From positions 1 through 10,872 of the forward strand of contig DATKEG010000011.1 of NCBI GenBank assembly GCA_035544515.1: 10,872 bases of DNA. The letters are read 5' to 3'. The translations under genes were made by a program, and so were the position numbers. Shown in pieces: positions 1-7,112 of the stretch; positions within the stretch are counted from its first letter, which is position 1, and each line of letters opens with the position of its first letter. The notes under the pieces were generated by a model, which worked only from the letters and a program-made list of their open reading frames with translations, did no database searches and was not told the DNA's origin. The DNA comes from DATKEG01 sp035544515. Its GTDB lineage: Bacteria > Acidobacteriota > Vicinamibacteria > Fen-336.

Positions 1-1105
1 CCGCCGGCGGCCGCGGGGCGGGCGGCCGCAGGGCGAAGGCGGCGCGCAGCTCGCCGGCATCCGACGGCAGCAGCCACTCGTGCGAGAAGAGGATCACGCC
101 CGAGGCGCCCGCGGCGCGCGCCTCGCGCACGTGGCCGGCCATGCCCGCGAGCGAGAGCCGGTACGCCCCGATGCCCGCCCACACCGCCCGCCGGCCGCGC
201 GCGCGCGCCACGACGGCGTCGAGCTGCCGGCGGAACACGCGCGCGTCCGCGGAGTACGCCATGGGCGAGACCGCGTCGAGGATCCCCTCGAGCGTCCACG
301 CCGGCCAGTCCTGGTACTTGTGGCGCACCGCCAGCGCCTCGTCGGGCACGACCGCGGCCGAGACCGTGATCCCCGGCCGCTCCTGGCGCGCCGCCCGCGC
401 CAGCCGGCCGGCCAGCGCGGTCAGGGTCGAGCGCCGGTAGTCCGCCCACGCCTGCGGCGCCAGCGAAGGCGGCGAAGGCGGCTCGCCCGCGAGCCGCTGG
501 TGGCGGGCGAGGCCGTCGAGCGCGGCCGGGGAGTGGTCGTAGTCGGGGCCGGGATAACGGATGTAGTCGAGGTGCAGGCCGTCGACGGCGTAGGCGCGGA
601 CGAGCTCGCGAACGACCGCCTCGAGGTGCTCCGGCACGCCGGGCGCCGAAGGGGACAGGTAGAGGCCTTCCGCGTCCGTCGGCCCGCTCGACCGCGCCAG
701 CATGGCCGCGCCCGGATGGCGGCGCAGCACGTGGCCCGGGGGCAGCGGCTGGTCGTGCGGCGCGCAGAGCAGGACGTTGACCCAGGCGTGCACCGCCAGC
801 CCCCGCGCGCGGGCGCGCCAGAGCACGCGGGCCAGGGGATCGAACGCCGCCGGCTGTCCCTGGAGGAGCGCGCTCCGCGGCGAGAGCGCCGAGGGGTAGA
901 ACGCATCGCAGCGGCCCCGCACCTGCGCGAACACGGCGTTGAAGCCGGCGCGCGCGGCGTCGTCCACGACGCGGTCCACGGCTTCGGGTGAGACCAGGCC
1001 GGTGCGCACGACCCAGAGGCCGCGCATCTCCATGGGGGCGGCGGTGGCGGCGTTGGCGAGGGTGAGGAGCGCCGCCAGGAGCATCAACGAACCCGATCCT
1101 ACCAT
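1..1105 (-). CDS. GHL10 (DUF187) family glycoside-hydrolase-like exported protein, 3'-truncated
   Basis: Reading the minus strand from ATG at 1105-1103, the frame stays open to the left edge (368 codons visible, C-terminus missing). Residues 1-23 are hydrophobic and Ala-rich and look like a signal peptide, so the protein is probably periplasmic or secreted. The mature part opens with RGLWVVRTGL (28-37), the first strand typical of GHL10/DUF187 TIM barrels (the B. subtilis YngK group). The family signature DGLHLDYIRYP lies at 175-185, and YQDWPAW...GILDAVSPMAY at about 264-284. The family is thought to cleave polysaccharides; the substrate cannot be read here. The start overlaps the stop of the upstream glycosyltransferase gene by 7 bp (ATGGTAG), so co-translation is likely. 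A second in-frame ATG at 1084 gives a shorter signal peptide with no overlap; neither start has a clear Shine-Dalgarno. Family call is firm, start less so. Confidence 0.85.
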   Translation of the reverse strand, partial: MVGSGSLMLLAALLTLANAATAAPMEMRGLWVVRTGLVSPEAVDRVVDDAARAGFNAVFAQVRGRCDAFYPSALSPRSALLQGQPAAFDPLARVLWRARARGLAVHAWVNVLLCAPHDQPLPPGHVLRRHPGAAMLARSSGPTDAEGLYLSPSAPGVPEHLEAVVRELVRAYAVDGLHLDYIRYPGPDYDHSPAALDGLARHQRLAGEPPSPPSLAPQAWADYRRSTLTALAGRLARAARQERPGITVSAAVVPDEALAVRHKYQDWPAWTLEGILDAVSPMAYSADARVFRRQLDAVVARARGRRAVWAGIGAYRLSLAGMAGHVREARAAGASGVILFSHEWLLPSDAGELRAAFALRPPAPRPPA

Positions 1106-2928
1106 GCGCTGCCGTCCGGTCCGGACCCGGAGACCTCCTCGAGCAGGCGCAGCTCCGCCACCGACCACGGCCGCACGCGCCGCCCCACCTGCCGCAGGCG
1201 CAGGCCGTGGGCCGGCGTCGTGGGAAAGAGCAGGAGCTGGCTGCGCTCGCCGAGCTGCTGGTCGAGGGGGGGCCGGCCCTCGGCCACGCGGACGCGCGTC
1301 CAGGAGCCGTCCGGCCCGAGGGTGAAGACGTGCAGGTTCGCGGCGTAATGCCGCGGCCGGTCGCCCAACGCCAGCTCGACGCCTCCGAGCGCCCGCGGCG
1401 TGGCCAGCCGCACCTCCAGCGTCGCGCCCGGCGCCTGTGGGGCCGCGCTCTCCCAGCGCGTGTCGAGCCGCCCGTCGAGCATGTCCCCGACTCTCTCCGG
1501 GTTCTCCGACGCGCTCACCTCCCCACCGCCCAGGGCGACGGGCCGAAGGCGCCGCCGCGTCTCCGGCTCCCCGAGCACGATCGGCGGCCCCTCGTTCGGA
1601 TCGCCGGGCTCGATCCGGGAGAGGATGCGCAGCCCGGGTGGCGCGCCGGTCGCGGCCAGGACGTCCACGGACCCCGCCAGGAGCGCCGCCCTCTCGTCGA
1701 ACTGGTCCGCCGTCAGGACCTCGTACCGGCCCCGGTCGAGGCCCAGCTCGGGCAGCGTGGTCAGGAGGCGCGCACCCGCCGGCACGTTCGCGTTCACCCA
1801 GTCGACCGCCTGGTCGCGCGTGCCCGGCCGAGCGATGGCCGCCAGGTAACGGACCGACCGCGCGAGAGGCGGACCGGCCGCGAGCAAGGCAATCGCCACC
1901 GCCAGCGCACGGGAGCGCGCGGCCAGCCAGGCGACGGCCGCGCCGGCGAGCACGGCGAGCACGCCGAGGGCGGGAAGCATGAAACGGTCGCGGTTCACCT
2001 CGGCCGTGGAGAACACGGCCACGATCACGCACGGGAACACGGCGAGCGGCACGAAGCGCCGCCAGTCCCGCCGGACGGCGGCGGCTCCGAACACGGCCAG
2101 GGCCAAACCGGCGACGCCCAGTCCCTTGGCCAGCACGCGGACGTACGTGAGGGCCAGGGCCCACAACGGCTGCTCCCCGCGCGGACGGACCTCGTAGTGG
2201 TACCCGACCTGCGCGCGCGCGCCGCCGAGGAAGCCCTGGAAGTCCACGAACGTGTAGGGCGAGCAGAGGGCGAAGACCGCCAGCGACGCCGCGGCGGCCA
2301 GCGCCAGGGGCGCCACCTTCCCCCCCGGCGCCAGCAGTCGGCGCGCCAGGTACGACGGGGCCAGGAGCACGCCCGAGAACTTCACCGCCACCGCCGCGCC
2401 GATGGCCGCGCCTGCGAAGAGGTCGAAGCGCCGGCCCTCGCCGACGCGGGCGAGGGCGAGGAAGGCGAGCAGCACGAACGTCTCGAGGATTACGTCGGGC
2501 CGGACCATGTGGGCCGTCTGCACCTCGATGGGCGACACGGCCAGGAGCAGCGCCGCGAAGAGGCCCGCGGCGGGGCCCGCCATCCTCCGCCCGAGGAGGA
2601 AGGCCACGAGGACACTGGCCACGCCGAACGCCGCGACCACGCCGCGCGCCAGGAGGTAGCCCTCGCGCGCGAGCGTGGTGCGGTCCACCGCCCCCACGAA
2701 CGGGAGCAGCAGGTAGAACGCCAGGCCGGGATACTCGTGGAAGCGGTGGTCGAGGTCGCCGCGCGCGAGCATGCCGCGCACGTTCTCCACGAAGAACTGC
2801 TCGTCGATGTGCGGCGTGTGCCGGAGACCCCAGCCAAGCGCGGTGAACCGGAGGGCCGCGGCCATGACCAGCACGGCGGCCAGCAGCCCGTACTGCACGT
2901 GCGTCGTCGCACCGGGGCGGGCTACCAT
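1099..2928 (-). CDS. GT39-type (PMT/ArnT-like) membrane glycosyltransferase with C-terminal discoidin-like domain
   Basis: 609 residues. About residues 13-355 are a polytopic membrane region of around ten hydrophobic segments. After the first segment comes HTPHIDEQFF (37-46), whose Asp42-Glu43 matches the acidic pair in the first extracytoplasmic loop of GT-C/GT39 enzymes. SPIEVQTAHMVRPD (132-145) matches a second conserved block of the family. Such enzymes move a sugar from a polyprenyl-phosphate donor to a lipid, protein or glycan outside the cytoplasmic membrane. Residues 370-460 are soluble. Residues about 468-597 resemble an F5/8 type C (discoidin/CBM32) beta-sandwich: SASEN at the start, DMLDGRLDTRWES (482-494), a hydrophobic strand pair, and a closing VAELRLLE. 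Neighbours: a GHL10 hydrolase follows with a 7-bp overlap, and lolA diverges 27 bp upstream. No Shine-Dalgarno precedes the ATG. The family is clear; the acceptor sugar is unknown. Confidence 0.88.
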   Translation of the reverse strand: MVARPGATTHVQYGLLAAVLVMAAALRFTALGWGLRHTPHIDEQFFVENVRGMLARGDLDHRFHEYPGLAFYLLLPFVGAVDRTTLAREGYLLARGVVAAFGVASVLVAFLLGRRMAGPAAGLFAALLLAVSPIEVQTAHMVRPDVILETFVLLAFLALARVGEGRRFDLFAGAAIGAAVAVKFSGVLLAPSYLARRLLAPGGKVAPLALAAAASLAVFALCSPYTFVDFQGFLGGARAQVGYHYEVRPRGEQPLWALALTYVRVLAKGLGVAGLALAVFGAAAVRRDWRRFVPLAVFPCVIVAVFSTAEVNRDRFMLPALGVLAVLAGAAVAWLAARSRALAVAIALLAAGPPLARSVRYLAAIARPGTRDQAVDWVNANVPAGARLLTTLPELGLDRGRYEVLTADQFDERAALLAGSVDVLAATGAPPGLRILSRIEPGDPNEGPPIVLGEPETRRRLRPVALGGGEVSASENPERVGDMLDGRLDTRWESAAPQAPGATLEVRLATPRALGGVELALGDRPRHYAANLHVFTLGPDGSWTRVRVAEGRPPLDQQLGERSQLLLFPTTPAHGLRLRQVGRRVRPWSVAELRLLEEVSGSGPDGSAW

Positions 2929-2939
2929 GAGGCGCGTGG

Positions 2940-2946
2940 TATCATA
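2940..2946. promoter_or_regulatory. Shared symmetric -10 element between the GT39 gene and lolA
   Basis: The 7-bp sequence tatcata reads TATCAT on the plus strand (2940-2945) and TATGAT on the minus strand (2946-2941), each five of six matches to TATAAT. On the plus strand TGg directly precedes it (2937-2939), an extended -10. No -35 is evident on either side. Start sites 6-8 bases downstream would fall near 2952 (+) and 2934 (-), a few bases before GTG 2956 and ATG 2928. Both transcripts would then be almost leaderless, consistent with the absence of a Shine-Dalgarno at either gene. Predicted from sequence only. Confidence 0.4.
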
Positions 2947-2955
2947 GCGCCGATT

Positions 2956-3594
2956 GTGGAACTCCTGACCGCTCTGGCATTAACGGGCGCCCTCCTGGCC
3001 CCGCCCGCCGCGGGCGCCACCCGTGCCGAGGCCGAGGCCCTGGCCCGCCGCGTCGAACAGCGGCACCGCACGATCTCCGACCTGACCGCGCGCTTCGTCC
3101 AGACCTACCGCTCCGGCCTGATCGGCCGCGAGGTCGTCGAGAAGGGCGTGGTGTCGATCAAGCGGCCCGGGCGCATGCGGTGGGAGTACCGCGAGCCGGA
3201 GAAGAAGACGTTCGTGGCGAACGGCAAGACGTTCTATTTCTATGTGCCCGCCGACCGCCAGGTGATCGTCCGGCCGCAGGCGCGCGACCGCAGCCTTCCC
3301 GCGCTGCTCCTCTCGGGCCAGTCGGACCTGCTCGCCGAGTTCGACGTGTCGCTGGACCAGAACGCCCCGGCGGGCCTGCGGCGGCTGCGTCTGGTGCCGC
3401 GCCAGGCGGATCCCGAGGTCGAGTGGGTCACGCTCGACGTGGACGCCGCCGACCGCATCCGCGCCATCGCCCTGGTGGACGTGCAGGGCAACCGCAGCCG
3501 GTTCGAGTTCGACGGCATCAAGGAGAACGTGGGCCTGAAGGACCGGCTCTTCGACTTCCGCCCGCCGGCCGGGGTCGAGGTGGTCGCGGGATGA
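2956..3594 (+). CDS. lolA: LolA-like outer-membrane lipoprotein carrier protein
   Basis: 212 residues from GTG 2956. LolA is the periplasmic chaperone that takes lipoproteins from the LolCDE transporter to the outer membrane. After a hydrophobic, signal-like N-terminus (1-21), the protein shows the family pattern: ISDLTARFVQTY (40-51), a KRPGRMRWEY block (69-78) matching the conserved Lys-Arg-Pro...Trp strand, KTFYFYVPADRQV (91-103), an FEFDGIKENVGL strand (173-184) and a closing FDFRPPAGVEVV (199-210). Length is normal. The GTG start gives a signal peptide with no positive charge at its N-terminus. An alternative in-frame GTG at 2899 would add an Arg-rich N-region but would overlap the divergent GT39 gene by 30 bp. 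Neither start has a Shine-Dalgarno. The stop overlaps the secretin start by 4 bp (ATGA), indicating one operon with translational coupling. Confidence 0.87.
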   Translation: MELLTALALTGALLAPPAAGATRAEAEALARRVEQRHRTISDLTARFVQTYRSGLIGREVVEKGVVSIKRPGRMRWEYREPEKKTFVANGKTFYFYVPADRQVIVRPQARDRSLPALLLSGQSDLLAEFDVSLDQNAPAGLRRLRLVPRQADPEVEWVTLDVDAADRIRAIALVDVQGNRSRFEFDGIKENVGLKDRLFDFRPPAGVEVVAG

Positions 3595-5405
3595 GGCCCC
3601 GCCGGAGAGCCGCGGCCGCGCTCGCGGCCGTGGTGCTGGCCGGATGCGCCTCGGCCGGGGCCTTCCGCGCGGGGGAGAAGGCGGAGAAGGCGCGCGACTG
3701 GGACCGCGCCGTGATCGAGTACTCGAAGGCGCTGCGCGCCGACCCCGACAACCTGGGCTATTTGAAGGCGCTCGAGCGGGCGCGTCTGCGCGCGGCCGAG
3801 GTCCATGCCCACGCGGCGCGGATGCTCGCCGCGCGCGGGTTGTACAAGGAGTCGCTCGACGCGTTCCGGCTGGCCCTCGACCTGGCGCCGGGAAAGGAGG
3901 CCCTGGCCGAGGAGATGCGCGAGACGGAGGCGCGCCGCCAGGCCGGCGCCCCCGCGCCATCGGTGGCCGAGATCAAGGACCGCGCGCGCGAGACGGCGCT
4001 GCCCGGGCTCGATCTCGGCCCCTCGGCTCGCGAGCCGCTCGGACTCTCGTTCCGCGAGGCCAGCCTGCGCGAGGTCTACCAGGCGCTGGGGCGCGTGGCC
4101 GGGGTGAACTTCGTCTTCGACCCGCTGTTCGAGGACCGCGCCGTGACCCTCGACCTGCGCGCCGTGCCCTTCGAGCAGGCGCTCAACGCGGTGGCCACCG
4201 TCGGGCAGACCTTCCACCGCGTGGCGGACTCGCGCGTGGTCAACGTCGTGCCCGACACCCCGACCAAGCGGCGCGAATACGAGCAGCAGGTGGTCAAGAC
4301 GTTCTTCCTCTCCAACGCCGACCTCAAGGAGACGATCGACCTGCTGCGCATCGTGCTCGGCGCCCGCCGGGTGGCGCCCCTGCCCGGCGCCAACGCGCTC
4401 ACCATCGCCGACGCCCCGGACAAGGTGGCGGCGGCCGAGCGCATCGTGGCCGTCATCGACAAGCAGCGGGCCGAAGTGGTGGTGGACGTGGAGATCCTGG
4501 AGGTCAACCGGTCGAGCCTCAAGGAGTACGGCATCGAGATCACCTCCGGCCTCACGGGGATCGAAGGGGTAGCGGGCGCCATCTTCCCGGGGGAGACGCT
4601 CCAGGAGACGACGACCGACGCCAGCGGCAACCCGGTCACCACCACCCGGCGCCTCACCCTGGCCGACAACCCCTACAAGCGCTCGAACCTGATCGTCACC
4701 AGCCTGCCCGGCGTCATCTACCGCCTGCTCAAGAACGACGGCGCCACGCGCCTCCTGGCCAACCCCCAGCTCCGCGCCACCGAGGGGCAGACGGCGCAGG
4801 CGCGCTTCGGCGACCAGGTCCCGGTGCCGGTCACCGTCTTCTCGCCCATCGCCACCGGGGGCCTCCCCCAGCAGCCGGTGACGTCGTTCGAGTACAAGGA
4901 CGTGGGCGTGAACATCGACATCACCCCGCGCGTACACCACGACGGCGACGTGACGCTGGCCCTGAAGCTCGAGATCTCGTCGCTGGGAGCGCTCTTCCAG
5001 AACAACCCCACGTTCCGCAACCGCACCGTCACCAGCATGATCCGGCTGCGCGACGGGGAGACGAACATCCTGGCCGGCCTCATCAGCGACGAGGAGCGCA
5101 CCACGGTCGTGGGCCTGCCCGGCCTGGCCAGCGTTCCAATCATCGGGCGGCTGTTCTCGCGCAACCGCAAGGAGACGACGGAGACGGACATCGTGATGAC
5201 CCTGACCCCGCGCATCGTGCGCCGCATCCCCCTGAGCGAGGAGGACCTGCGCTCGTTCGCGGTGGGCGGGGAAAGCTCGCCGCTGCTCTTCGAGGTGCCG
5301 GCCGTGCCCGCGCTCCCCGCGCCAGCCAGGCCCGAGCCGCCGCGCATCGAGCCCATCCGGCCTCCCGCTCCCGCCCCCACGCCTACTCCGCCGCCGCAAC
5401 GCTGA
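3591..5405 (+). CDS. Lipoprotein secretin (GspD/PilQ superfamily) with N-terminal TPR region
   Basis: 604 residues. Secretins form large outer-membrane channels for type II secretion, type IV pili or related machines. Residues 1-18 are a lipoprotein signal with lipobox LAGC, so Cys19 should be lipidated. Residues 22-117 hold about two TPR-like helical repeats (DWDRAVIEYSKALRADPDN, 36-54; GLYKESLDAFRLALDLAP, 83-100). A secretin N0/STN-like domain covers about 147-222 and a NolW-type N1 domain about 234-292. The secretin core spans about 295-545: VEILEVN (300-306), RLLANPQLRATEGQTAQ (387-403), FEYKDVGVNIDITPRV (433-448) and the signature VPIIGRLF (515-522). The last 37 residues are a Pro-rich tail. 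Only one N1-type domain is present, against several in GspD. ATG overlaps the lolA stop by 4 bp. No other secretion or pilus gene is visible, so the machine it serves is unknown. Family certain; pathway open. Confidence 0.93.
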   Translation: MRPRRRAAAALAAVVLAGCASAGAFRAGEKAEKARDWDRAVIEYSKALRADPDNLGYLKALERARLRAAEVHAHAARMLAARGLYKESLDAFRLALDLAPGKEALAEEMRETEARRQAGAPAPSVAEIKDRARETALPGLDLGPSAREPLGLSFREASLREVYQALGRVAGVNFVFDPLFEDRAVTLDLRAVPFEQALNAVATVGQTFHRVADSRVVNVVPDTPTKRREYEQQVVKTFFLSNADLKETIDLLRIVLGARRVAPLPGANALTIADAPDKVAAAERIVAVIDKQRAEVVVDVEILEVNRSSLKEYGIEITSGLTGIEGVAGAIFPGETLQETTTDASGNPVTTTRRLTLADNPYKRSNLIVTSLPGVIYRLLKNDGATRLLANPQLRATEGQTAQARFGDQVPVPVTVFSPIATGGLPQQPVTSFEYKDVGVNIDITPRVHHDGDVTLALKLEISSLGALFQNNPTFRNRTVTSMIRLRDGETNILAGLISDEERTTVVGLPGLASVPIIGRLFSRNRKETTETDIVMTLTPRIVRRIPLSEEDLRSFAVGGESSPLLFEVPAVPALPAPARPEPPRIEPIRPPAPAPTPTPPPQR

Positions 5406-5683
5406 TGCTCCCGGGACCGCTCGGCCGGCTGCGGCGGGTGGTGACGCTGTTGCGCGATCCCCGCATGCCGCGCCTGCCGCGGTACCTCGTTCTGCTCGCC
5501 CTCGTCTACCTGGTCTCGCCCGTGGACTTCGTGCCGGAGCTCCTCAACCCGGTCTTCGGGTACCTCGACGACGCCGTGCTGCTCTGGCTGTCGTTCCGCT
5601 GGCTCATCCGCAGCGGGCAAGCCAGGGAGGAAGCGGCCGGCGCGCGCGTGGTGGAGACGACGGACCGCCGGCTCAGGCCTTGA
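5405..5683 (+). CDS. YkvA/DUF1232 family small membrane protein
   Basis: 92 residues. The DUF1232 core is unmistakable: LVYLVSPVDFVPELL (33-47) followed by GYLDDAVLL (52-60), in the family's usual form SP.D..P......GYLDD. The region 26-66 is hydrophobic enough for one or two membrane segments, with a basic N-terminus (RLRR at 8-11) and a polar tail after residue 70. The molecular function of the family is not established. The ATG shares one base with the secretin stop (TGATG), making it the third gene of the lolA operon. Its 3' end overlaps the convergent CorC-type gene by 11 bp (5673-5683), leaving no room for a dedicated terminator. Confidence 0.85.
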   Translation: MLPGPLGRLRRVVTLLRDPRMPRLPRYLVLLALVYLVSPVDFVPELLNPVFGYLDDAVLLWLSFRWLIRSGQAREEAAGARVVETTDRRLRP

Positions 5684-7004
5684 GGATGGTGCGGGGCGGC
5701 CGCTTCACCTTGGCGGGCAGGCGCTCGATCTTGACCTTACTGATGCGGTTGCGCTCGACGTCCACCACGGTCAGCCGGTAGTCGCCCAGGACGACCGTCT
5801 CTCCGCCCCGCGGCACCGAGCCCAGGCGGTCCAGCATGAAGCCGGCCACCGACTCGAACTCCGCCGACTCGGGGATGGGGATCCCGTGCGCCTCGCGCAC
5901 CTCGGCCACGGCCATGGTGCCGTCGAGGACGAGCGATCCGTCGCCCAGGCGCTCCACGGGCCGCTCCTCCCAGTCGTATTCGTCCTGGATCTCGCCCACG
6001 ATCTCCTCGAGCAGGTCCTCGAGCGTGACCAGCCCCGTGACCGAGCCGTGCTCGTCGATGACCATGGCCATGTGCGTGCGCCGCTTCTGGAGGTCCTTCA
6101 GGAGTTCGCCCACCTTCCTCGTCTCGGGGACGAAGTGGATCGGGTGAAGCATCTTGCGCAGCACGATGGGCTGGCGCTTCTGGAGCTGCCGGAGCGCGTC
6201 CTTGATGTAGACGACGCCCACGACGTTGTCGATGGACTCCTGGAACACCGGGATGCGCGAGAAGCCTCCGTCGACCATCAGCTGCTCCACCTCGCCCGGC
6301 GGGGTCTCGGCCTCCAGCGCGAAGATCTTCGGCCGCGGCACCATCACCTTGCGCACCGGCGTGTCCGAGAACTCGAAGATGCTGTGGATCAGCTCCAGCT
6401 CGGACTGGTTGAGCACGCCCTGCGCGCGGCCCGCGGTCACCAGGTGCAGGATCTCCTCCTCGGACACGAACGTCCGCTGGTCGTGCTTCTTGATCCCCAT
6501 CAAGCGCAGGATGGCGCGGGTGGAAGCCGTCAGCAGCACCACCACCGGGTGGGTGATACGGGCGAGCACGTTGAGCGGGCGCGCCGCGACGAGGGCGAGG
6601 AAGTCGGCGAAGCGCAGCGCGAGCGCCTTGGGGACCAGCTCCCCCAGGATCAGCTCCACGTAGACGATGGCCGCCGTGACCACCACCGTGGCCACGACCG
6701 TGGGGCCGACCCAGCGCCCCAGGCCCGCGCTGAGGAGGGCGGGCTCCACGTACAGCGAGGCGAGATACCCGCCGAGCATGCCGGCCAGGGTGGCCATCAG
6801 GGTGACGCCGATCTGGACGGTGGCCAGGAACCGCTCGGGGTCGTCGTGCAGCCCCTTGAGCACGGCGGCGGCCTTGTGTCCCTCCTTGGCCAGGGCCTGG
6901 ACGCGGGCCTTGCTGGCCGAGATGATCGCGATCTCGCTGCCCGCGAAGACGCCGTTGAGCAGGATCACGACGACCAGCGCCGCCAGCAGGAAGGCCAGGG
7001 TCAT
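5673..7004 (-). CDS. CNNM/CorC-type transporter-associated protein (DUF21, two CBS, CorC_HlyC)
   Basis: 443 residues, full length for the hemolysin-C/CNNM family (YfjD, YhdP, MpfA, CorB relatives), which is linked to Mg2+/Co2+ efflux or homeostasis at the cytoplasmic membrane. Domains in order: DUF21 membrane domain about 1-190, with NGVFAGSEIAIISASKAR (17-34) and the conserved GELVPK turn (121-126); an acidic helix region (RTFVSEEEILHLV, 177-189); a CBS pair about 216-345, opening with MVPRP (221-225) and ending MVIDEHGSVTGLVTLEDLLE (314-333); and a CorC_HlyC domain about 350-428. CBS pairs in this family bind nucleotides such as Mg-ATP. ATG 7004 is the only sensible start because TGA and TAG lie in frame just upstream. 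Bases before it read gggcctcct, which is not a Shine-Dalgarno. It stands alone on its strand, converging on the YkvA gene and diverging from lpd. Annotation as a hemolysin would be historical and misleading. Confidence 0.93.
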   Translation of the reverse strand: MTLAFLLAALVVVILLNGVFAGSEIAIISASKARVQALAKEGHKAAAVLKGLHDDPERFLATVQIGVTLMATLAGMLGGYLASLYVEPALLSAGLGRWVGPTVVATVVVTAAIVYVELILGELVPKALALRFADFLALVAARPLNVLARITHPVVVLLTASTRAILRLMGIKKHDQRTFVSEEEILHLVTAGRAQGVLNQSELELIHSIFEFSDTPVRKVMVPRPKIFALEAETPPGEVEQLMVDGGFSRIPVFQESIDNVVGVVYIKDALRQLQKRQPIVLRKMLHPIHFVPETRKVGELLKDLQKRRTHMAMVIDEHGSVTGLVTLEDLLEEIVGEIQDEYDWEERPVERLGDGSLVLDGTMAVAEVREAHGIPIPESAEFESVAGFMLDRLGSVPRGGETVVLGDYRLTVVDVERNRISKVKIERLPAKVKRPPRTILKA

Positions 7005-7013
7005 AGGAGGCCC

Positions 7014-7022
7014 AGTCTATCA
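7014..7022 (-). promoter_or_regulatory. Candidate extended -10 for the CorC-type gene
   Basis: On the minus strand the sequence TGA-TAGACT (7022 to 7014) has the TGn extension and a -10-like hexamer with four of six consensus bases. Only nine bases separate it from ATG 7004, so a start site 6-8 bases downstream would leave a leader of just 1-3 bases. That fits the lack of a Shine-Dalgarno. No convincing -35 is seen. Weak prediction on its own; it gains some weight because the GT39/lolA gap shows the same arrangement. Confidence 0.3.
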
Positions 7023-7062
7023 AAGCGCGGCCGGGCGGCCGGGAAGGCGGTGGACGCGCAAT

Positions 7063-7092
7063 TTGTCTCGTCCCGCCCCCTTCTGCTAACGT
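7063..7092 (+). promoter_or_regulatory. Candidate promoter for the lpd-E1-E2 operon
   Basis: TTGTCT (7063-7068, four of six matches to TTGACA) is followed after 18 bases by TAACGT (7087-7092). A TGc extension sits at 7084-7086. A start site near 7099 would give a leader of about 25 bases that contains the Shine-Dalgarno at 7113. The -10 match is poor, so this is tentative. It lies in the 119-bp divergent gap between the CorC-type gene and lpd. Confidence 0.3.
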
Positions 7093-7112
7093 GAATCGGC
7101 ACCGGCACAACC

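Noticed and set aside
80..991. 303-codon plus-strand frame at the left edge
   Set aside because: It is antisense to the GHL10 gene, whose signal peptide and DGLHLDYIRYP motif prove the minus-strand reading. The plus-strand translation is an Arg/Ala/Gly-rich string.
1207..2955. Long plus-strand open frame running into the lolA frame
   Set aside because: The part before about 2899 is antisense to the GT39 gene and has compositionally biased, motif-free sequence. Only the portion from GTG 2956 (or 2899) matches LolA.
3240..5399. 719-codon open frame on the minus strand opposite lolA and the secretin
   Set aside because: Its translation is rich in Arg, Gly, His, Asp and Val without any family motif, and the plus-strand genes here are unmistakable. 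Long antisense frames are expected in GC-rich coding DNA.
7023..7046. ggcc-rich run in the CorC/lpd gap as an operator
   Set aside because: The ggcc...ggcc pairing is short and typical of background in such GC-rich DNA; no symmetric operator of convincing length is present.
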